From Meconema thalassinum (Eukaryota > Arthropoda > Insecta > Orthoptera > Tettigoniidae): 64,000 nt of DNA. Where the stretch lies: NCBI GenBank assembly GCA_946902985.2, contig OX336388.2, forward strand, positions 292,990,526 through 293,054,525, in the 5' to 3' direction. A model generated the notes under the pieces. The model did no database searches and was not told where the DNA came from. It worked only from the letters and a program-made list of their open reading frames with translations. Each line of letters starts with the position of its first letter. Position 1 is the stretch's first letter. A program made the translations under genes and the position numbers. Positions 58,423-64,000 of the stretch are shown piece by piece.

Positions 58423-60133
58423 CAGTAGCGGCTATTCAGGTGAAGGGAGTGAAGAGCCTCTTCACTAGCCATCTCGTAAGATAAACATTATATTTTCTTA
58501 TTTAAATGAAAATGTTGCAGTTGTCTTGCGCTATTTTATCGTGTATTTTTTATAGTGTACTGTTATTTCCACAGTCCGTTGCTAGAAGGTACGCAAGCGA
58601 GGCTCACAGATTACCTACTGGCGAGGCTCTATGACGGCCTTGTGTCAGGCCTACGCGCGGGTTGAACAAACACAAAGACAGAGAGGAACATTTGAAGTGC
58701 CAGTTACAGATTAGAACACTCAAAAGAAACACTACCACGTTATCTGACGCCTTGAGGGAAAATGCAAGACTACAGTGCTTGCAGAAAGTTTAGGGACATG
58801 TCTAAATTTCGTTTGATGCACATTTGTCCCTAAAGTAACACCATTTCAGTCATTGTTTTACTTGATATTATTAGTCATCTATATGAGGGGTTTTCGTTTA
58901 CAATTTCGCTGCTCTAGATCTAGGACTTTTGGAGGCGGAATGTTTTTTTGTAAACAAGGCTAAAAAAACTGTTTTTCTTACTAAAATGTTTTCTTTCTCA
59001 AAAACTGCTAGTCCTACTGCTATGAATTTTTTACTGCTGTTTTTCTACTATATAGCAATCATAAAAATAACAACCTTGGAAAATATACTACTTATTTGGT
59101 CGCCTCTCAAACAAACTTTCTTCCCCAGTACGATAATTTTGGCGGCAAAATTGGTCAATTTCGTTTCGCGATAACTTCCGATTGGAAACACTTCGAGCTA
59201 TTCTGACTACGCATTTGATTTCTCCGTGTCTTGTTTGTGATGGATCGGCTGTGGGTACTTTCTCGAAATGTTGCCAATCGGAAGTTATCATGGAACGAAA
59301 TTGACCAATTTTGCCGCCAAAATTACCGGGGAAGAAAGTTTATTTGAGGGGCCATCAAATGAGTAGTAATTTCTTTACCTAGGTTGTATTTTTTATGTTT
59401 ATGATTGATATATTGTAGTAACACAGCAATAAAGATTTCATAGTTGTAGGATTAGCAGTTTTTGAGAACGAAAACAATCATTAGTAGGAAAAACAGTTTT
59501 TTTTGCCCTGTTTACAAAAAGGTAAAATGTTCCATCTCCAAAAGTATTAGAGCTAGAGCAGCGAACGTTTTAATGAAAACCCCTCATATAGATGTCTAAT
59601 AACATAATGTAAAACAATAACTGAAATGCTGTTACTTTTGGGACAAATGTGCATCAAACTAAATTTAGGCCTGTCCCTAAACTTTCTGCAAGCACTGTAT
59701 GTGGAGTTAGATATAATGAGAATGTGACTTTAAATAGGCTTGTAATTGGAGTTGTTCTATACTTGAGGTCTCACTCTCGTCATAACCTCTGGAAGAGAGT
59801 TCCTATGAACTTTAAACTTTACTGTAACTCGTGGGAACTTTAAGGAATTATATTAATTCTATTAATGCAGGCAATGGCCATGCATTTTCTTTGAAGGGCG
59901 GGTCAGGGAAGGGATTTTGGAAGGAAATCGGCCGTGGACCTATTCAAAGGAACCATCCCAGCATATGCCTGGTGGTGAAATTAGAAGTCACAAAAATCAT
60001 TTTCAGGACGACCGAGTAGATATTTTAGCTTTAAAATACGAAAAAAAAAAAACAATATTCACAAAAGCAATCAAGCACTGCTGAAATTAGAGTTTCGCCC
60101 TTCACCTGATTTTTCATCTACGAGCCGCCACTG
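58423..60133. mobile_element. non-autonomous hAT element, 8-bp target-site duplication
   Basis: Ends cagtagcggct (58423) and agccgccactg (60133) are inverted repeats of the CAGTGGCGGCT type common in hAT elements, with a subterminal caggtgaaggg/cccttcacctg pair. The 8-bp gtttgtgt flanks it exactly (58415-58422, 60134-60141). No transposase; after removing the MITE inside it is about 0.78 kb, a deletion derivative. Confidence 0.9.
58773..59697. mobile_element. palindromic TA-flanked MITE
   Basis: Starts cagtgcttgcagaaagttta and ends with its inverse, TA at both sides (58771-58772, 59698-59699). The two arms, each a little over 400 bp, are inverted copies of each other around a centre near 59190-59260. 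Many indels distinguish the arms. The ORF 58929-59174 is an arm, not a gene. Confidence 0.85.
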
Positions 60134-60377
60134 GTTTGTGTTGATCTCTATTCCCTTTGTATTTAAAGGTTCTGGAACTCTTGGAACCGAGGTGATGCAA
60201 AACTTTTTTTGACGTGTGTATTATCAATTTTTCCAGAATCTGAAGGGTTTTATTTATTAGGTCACTTAGGAGTAGTTAGGTGTGAATATCTATTGCTGTT
60301 GGTATTATCGTACAGGTGTTTAACCCCCACGCACCCCGTACATATATAAGTATTGAGAGGCTGAGATATTACAACAT

Positions 60378-61059
60378 CTTGCTTATAACTGAAATATCCG
60401 TCCGTGTTTACCAAGTTCGATCATAACCGGGGGTAACGAATATTCCGGGCATAACATGGAGAAAATTATAACATGGAGCAAAGCCACTGCCAGCTGGATC
60501 CCATCCCTTTTGGCCACGAGGGATGCGATCCAGCTGGCAGTTAGCAAAGCATACAGGTCATAGCATAGAATAAGTAATACCTATCACAAAATGGAGTAAA
60601 GAATAAAATATCAATGTGCATAGAGACTGCAAGCCACACATAAAGTGGACTCTTATAAGGGAATAGCATCTTCTTCTCTGCAAGCAAATATAACTCCCAT
60701 AACTTCCCATCATTCTTTCCAATATCAAAAATATTCACGCCACTTGGAATTCGTTTACAGAATGGTATTGCTATAGATACAAGTACATAATTTACTACCA
60801 CAATATTGCAGGCTGTCAAGTCGTCATATACGGTATTTGATCGATCTATTCCGACCACCTGTAAGTACCGGCGGCTGTTCCGAAAGCACACAAATAAATT
60901 GCTGCACAAAACGATCAATCAGCCGTGATGTGGAAATTACAATTCTCCTGCAAGTAGTATAGGCTACATAGGGGTTCCTGGAATTTTAATGTCGGCGGCC
61001 GATCGATATATAATTTTCAGTTGGTCAACACATAACTAAGACGGAGCTGACACAGGATC
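60378..61059. other. unassigned DNA right of gypsy
   Basis: Apart from the hairpin at 60485-60542 nothing is recognised; the minus-strand frame 60541-60918 (125 aa) has no known domain. Confidence 0.3.
60485..60542. mobile_element. 58-bp hairpin micro-MITE (candidate)
   Basis: Arms actgccagctggatc-ccatccct (60486-60508) and their inverse (60519-60541) pair over 23 bases with a single mismatch; loop of 10. The 8-bp agcaaagc flanks it directly (60477-60484, 60543-60550), as a target-site duplication would. Alternatively a structured RNA or regulatory palindrome. Confidence 0.6.
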
Positions 61060-61600
61060 TATTGTGCAAGATGGCCACCACACACACCTAACCTAACCTA
61101 AATTAACCCGTGGCTCTTTCAAGATGGCAGCTGAACGATTGATTGATTGACTGATCAGTTTATTTTAAAAATCGAAATGGTGGCCAGGGAAACCCTGTCG
61201 CCTGACGAAGTTGTTAGTCGGTGTAAACCTCAAGGTCATGTGGCGTCATCTGTGGAATTCCCATCATGGGTGGCCAACCTAGGGGTGTAAGAAATCCCTA
61301 AATCCCATAGATTTTTGAATTTTGACACAAGAAAAAATCAATCTAGACTCAGTGACTTCGCGAGAGGAAATTCTATCAGGGGTGCCCAACATAGAAGTGT
61401 GAAACATCCCTAATGACACTAGTTTTACCCAATATCAGCGAGACTTAGTGTCTTCACGAGAGGATATCCCATCAGGGGTGGCCAATCTAGGTGTGGAAAA
61501 ATATCTAATCTCACACAATTTTTAAATTTTAGTGCAAGATATATTATTTTGGTTCATAGAATAAGCAAAATGTGACTAAGGGGTGGCGATACACCAACCT
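61060..61600 (+). repeat. composite repeat with CCTAA tract, second copy
   Basis: caagatggc, a CCTAA tract (61087-61101), aagatggcagctg (61122-61134), then three imperfect units starting about 61262, 61373 and 61469 (catcaggggtggccaa...ctaa). Related in order to 39060-39840. Confidence 0.5.
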
Positions 61601-61616
61601 GTGTGCCATTTAACAG

Positions 61617-63443
61617 GTACATTCTGTTAACTCTAACAAGCCGTTTAACACCGTCAATTCAGTTAACTCAAACAAACCATTTAACACGCTCAATTCAGTT
61701 AACCCAAACAAACCATTTAACACGCTCAATTCAGTTAACTCAAACAAACCATTTAACACGCTCAATTCAGTTAACCCAAACAAACCCTTTAACACGGTCA
61801 ATTCAGTTAACCCAAACAAACTCCTTAACACGGTCAATTCAGTTAACCCAAACAAACCCTTTAACACGGTCAATTCAGTTAACCCAAACAAACCCTTTAA
61901 CATGGTCAATTCAGTTAACTCAAACAAACCCTTTAACGCGGTCAATTAAGTTAATTCAAACAAACCCTTTAACACGGTCAATTCAGTTAACCCAAACAAA
62001 CCCTTTAACACGGTCAATTCAGTTAACCCAAACAAACCCTTTAACACGGTCTATTCAGTTAACCCAAACAAACCCTTTAACACGGTCAATTCAGTTAACT
62101 CAAACAAATCCTTTAACACGGTCAATTCAGTTAACACACAAACCATTTAACACGGTCAATTCAGTTAACACAAATAAACCATTTAACATGGTCAATTCAG
62201 TTAACACAAATAAACCATTTAACACCGTCAATTCAGTTAACCCACAAACCATTTAACACGCTCAATTCAATTAACCCAAACAAACCATTTAACACGCTCA
62301 ATTCAGTTAACTCAAACAAACCATTTAACACAGTCAATTCACTTAACCCAAACAAACCCTTTAACACGGTCAATTCAGTTAACCCAAACAAACCCTTTAA
62401 CACGGTCAATTCAGTTTTCTCAAACAAACCCTTTAAGACGGTCAATTCAGTTAACCCAAACAAACCCTTTAACACGGTCAATTCAGTTAACTCAAACAAA
62501 CCCTTTAACCCGGTCAATTCAGTTAACCCAAACAAACCCTTTAACACGGTCAATTCAGTTAACCCAAACAAACCTTTTAACACGGTCAATTCAGTTAACT
62601 CCAACAAACCCTTTAACACGGTCAATTCAGTTAACACACAAACCATTTAACACGGTCAATTCAGTTAACACAAATAAACCATTTAACATGGTCAATTCAG
62701 TTAACACAAATAAACCATTTAACACTGTCAATTCAGTTAACTCCAACAAACCCTTTAACACGGTCAATTCAGTTAACACACAAACCATTTAACACGGTCA
62801 ATTCAGTTAACACAAATAAACCATGGTCAATTCAGTTAACACACAAACCATTTATCACGGTCAATTCAGTTAACACACAAATCATTTAACACGGTCAATT
62901 CAGTTAACACACAAACCATTTAACACCGTCAATTCAGTTAACACACAAACCATTTAACACCGTCAATTCAGTTAACACAAATAAACCATTTAACATGGTC
63001 AATTCAGTTAACACAAATAAACCATTTAACACTGTCAATTCAGTTAACTCCAACAAACCCTTTAACACGGTCAATTCAGTTAACACACAAACCATTTAAC
63101 ACGGTCAATTCAGTTAACACAAATAAACCATTTAACATGGTCAATTCAGTTAACACACAAACCATTTAACACGGTCAATTCAGTTAACACACAAACCATT
63201 TAACACCGTCAATTCAGTTAACACAAACAAACCATTTAACACGGTCAATTCAGTTAACACAAACAAACCATTTAACACGGTCAATTCAGTTAACACACAA
63301 ACCATTTAACACGGTCAATTCAGTTAACACAAACAAACCATTTAACACGGTCAATTCAGTTAACTCAAACAAACCATTTAACACCGTCAATTCAGTTAAC
63401 ACACAAACCTTTTAACACCGTCAATTCAGTTAACCCAAACTTA
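61617..63443 (+). repeat. 36/34-bp satellite array
   Basis: About 50 head-to-tail units with consensus tttaacacggtcaattcagt + taac + a variable cmcaaacaaacc part. Units of 36 bp dominate to about 62120, and 34- and 36-bp units mix afterwards. Most units contain GTTAAC. Because 36 is a multiple of three, long frames (61603-62256; minus 62233-62646) stay open; these are not genes. Confidence 0.95.
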
Positions 63444-63815
63444 GCTAACTCAAACATTCAAATTAATTAGAAAAAATCAGTATCTCCAAAACTAAAAACC
63501 TTAATATGATGTGGTACTACGCTTCTCCAGCTGTCAGCTCGAGATAAAGGAGTACAAACAACGTGAACTTGAGAAATATTCCACACCTTGGCTGCCACCA
63601 TTTTATAAGATTTACTTAGTGCCATTGTTTTACAAACAGTTGATTGACACGATCCTTACAAGTTCTAGTGGCAACAACTGTCCAATTCCTATAGGCTTTA
63701 ATTTCAGTAGCATACACTGTTCCACTCTTAAAATACTTTTAAAATTTAATTTTCATCAATAATGTTTCGTGGACTTTGAAAGTTTAGGTGTAAACACACA
63801 ATCTTTATCTTTTTT
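63444..63815. other. unassigned stretch after the satellite
   Basis: The 83-aa frame at 63511-63762 shows no domain. Nothing else recognised. Confidence 0.35.
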
Positions 63816-64000
63816 AGCCTATTTTCATGAATAAAAAAATTGGCTCATGAGATCACCTTTTGTCGGTGTGTGTGTGTCCCTAATAACTTCTAAACGGCTA
63901 GAGCGATTTCAATAAAACTCAGTGACGTCATAGTACTAATTTGGCCGACCCCGTCCGTGCCCTTTAAATTTTATTACGTCTCACCAATCCAACATGTCGG
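63816..64000 (+). mobile_element. AGCCTATTTTC element, copy 3, cut by window end
   Basis: Matches copy 2 from its first base: agcctattttcatg, ttggctcatgagatcacctttt, a short (GT)n, gagcgatttcaataaaactc, ttattacgtctcaccaatcc. Its insertion context differs from copies 1 and 2 (no mariner sequence visible on this side). Confidence 0.75.

Larger units (their letters stand above)
57032..60218 (+). mobile_element. Tc1-like transposon carrying a hAT insertion
   Basis: Terminal inverted repeats of about 36-39 bp (57032-57070 and 60183-60218, both with gttttgcatcacctcggttcc in their own 5'-3' sense) and TA at each side. Without the hAT insert and its duplicated site it is about 1.47 kb, normal for Tc1. 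Inserted in the gypsy 3' LTR. Confidence 0.92.
47596..60373 (+). mobile_element. Ty3/gypsy LTR retrotransposon with nested insertions
   Basis: LTRs begin tgtaaccgccccggttac (47596 and 55602) and end gctgagatattaca (49926 and 60373). The 4-bp target-site duplication acat flanks the whole (47592-47595, 60374-60377). The interior (49927-55601, 5.7 kb) has gag, protease, RT, RNase H and integrase in gypsy order and no env. Removing later insertions, the LTRs are about 1.41 and 1.38 kb. LTRs are well preserved, but pol is riddled with frameshifts and stops. Confidence 0.93.
55602..60373 (+). repeat. gypsy 3' LTR, split by SINE and Tc1
   Basis: Matches the 5' LTR closely with scattered differences and a ~20-bp gap near 56415. 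Interrupted by the SINE 56785-56976 and the Tc1 57032-60218. Confidence 0.9.

Noticed and set aside
58929..59174. 81-aa ORF
   Set aside because: It is one arm of the palindromic MITE; the other arm does not preserve it.
61603..62256. 217-aa ORF with 12-residue repeats (TNPLTRSIQLTQ)
   Set aside because: It is the translation of the 36-bp satellite; 36 is divisible by three, so the frame stays open by structure. The opposite strand is open for the same reason.
61617..63443. CRISPR-like array
   Set aside because: Units are contiguous with no unique spacers, and the context is eukaryotic.

Overview
The window looks like intergenic DNA from a large, transposon-packed insect genome. The evidence is the element mix: Penelope-like, BEL/Pao, Ty3/gypsy, several LINE clades, Tc1, mariner, hAT, Helitron, tRNA-derived SINEs, and short CCTAA-type tracts. 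A polyneopteran insect is my guess from the repeat styles. No bacterial, organellar or viral genome features were seen, and no complete host gene was recognised. The best host-gene hint is one short open stretch on the minus strand (10552-10737) that ends in a perfect GTAAGT donor.

Layout, left to right. 1-4466: SINE debris, then an internally deleted Helitron helicase that is split by a 5'-truncated LINE with 25-bp target-site duplications and ends in a textbook Helitron 3' terminus (hairpin + CTAG). That terminus sits inside a Penelope-like element (PLE). 4467-9006: two head-to-tail PLE copies, the second with an intact 816-aa reverse transcriptase/GIY-YIG ORF; a hammerhead-ribozyme fold lies in each terminal repeat. 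9.7-13.3 kb: two dead Tc1 elements. 13.3-18.5 kb: AU-rich, non-coding and unassigned. 18.5-24.1 kb: a LINE tail and a degenerate BEL/Pao element. 24.5-28.2 kb: LINE pieces and two SINEs with clear target-site duplications. 28.2-32.45 kb: a mariner invaded by a tandem-repeat-bearing element, facing an inverted second copy of that element. 32.5-47.5 kb: SINE/LINE tails, minisatellites and unassigned DNA.

47.6-60.4 kb: one Ty3/gypsy element with a 4-bp target-site duplication. Its 5' LTR holds a LINE; its 3' LTR holds a SINE and a Tc1 element with an intact transposase. The Tc1 holds a hAT deletion derivative, which in turn holds a palindromic TA-flanked MITE. The LINE and the Tc1 hit the same nucleotides of the two LTRs. 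60.4-64.0 kb: a 58-bp perfect-hairpin micro-element, a composite repeat, a 1.8-kb GTTAAC-rich 36/34-bp satellite, and the start of a third copy of the 29-32 kb element.

There is no operon-like cooperation between genes. The biology is nested insertion. The only ORFs that look capable of making full-length protein are the PLE polyprotein (5755-8205) and the Tc1 transposase (57279-58304). Calls rest on reading motifs and comparing parts of the window with each other; no database search was run.
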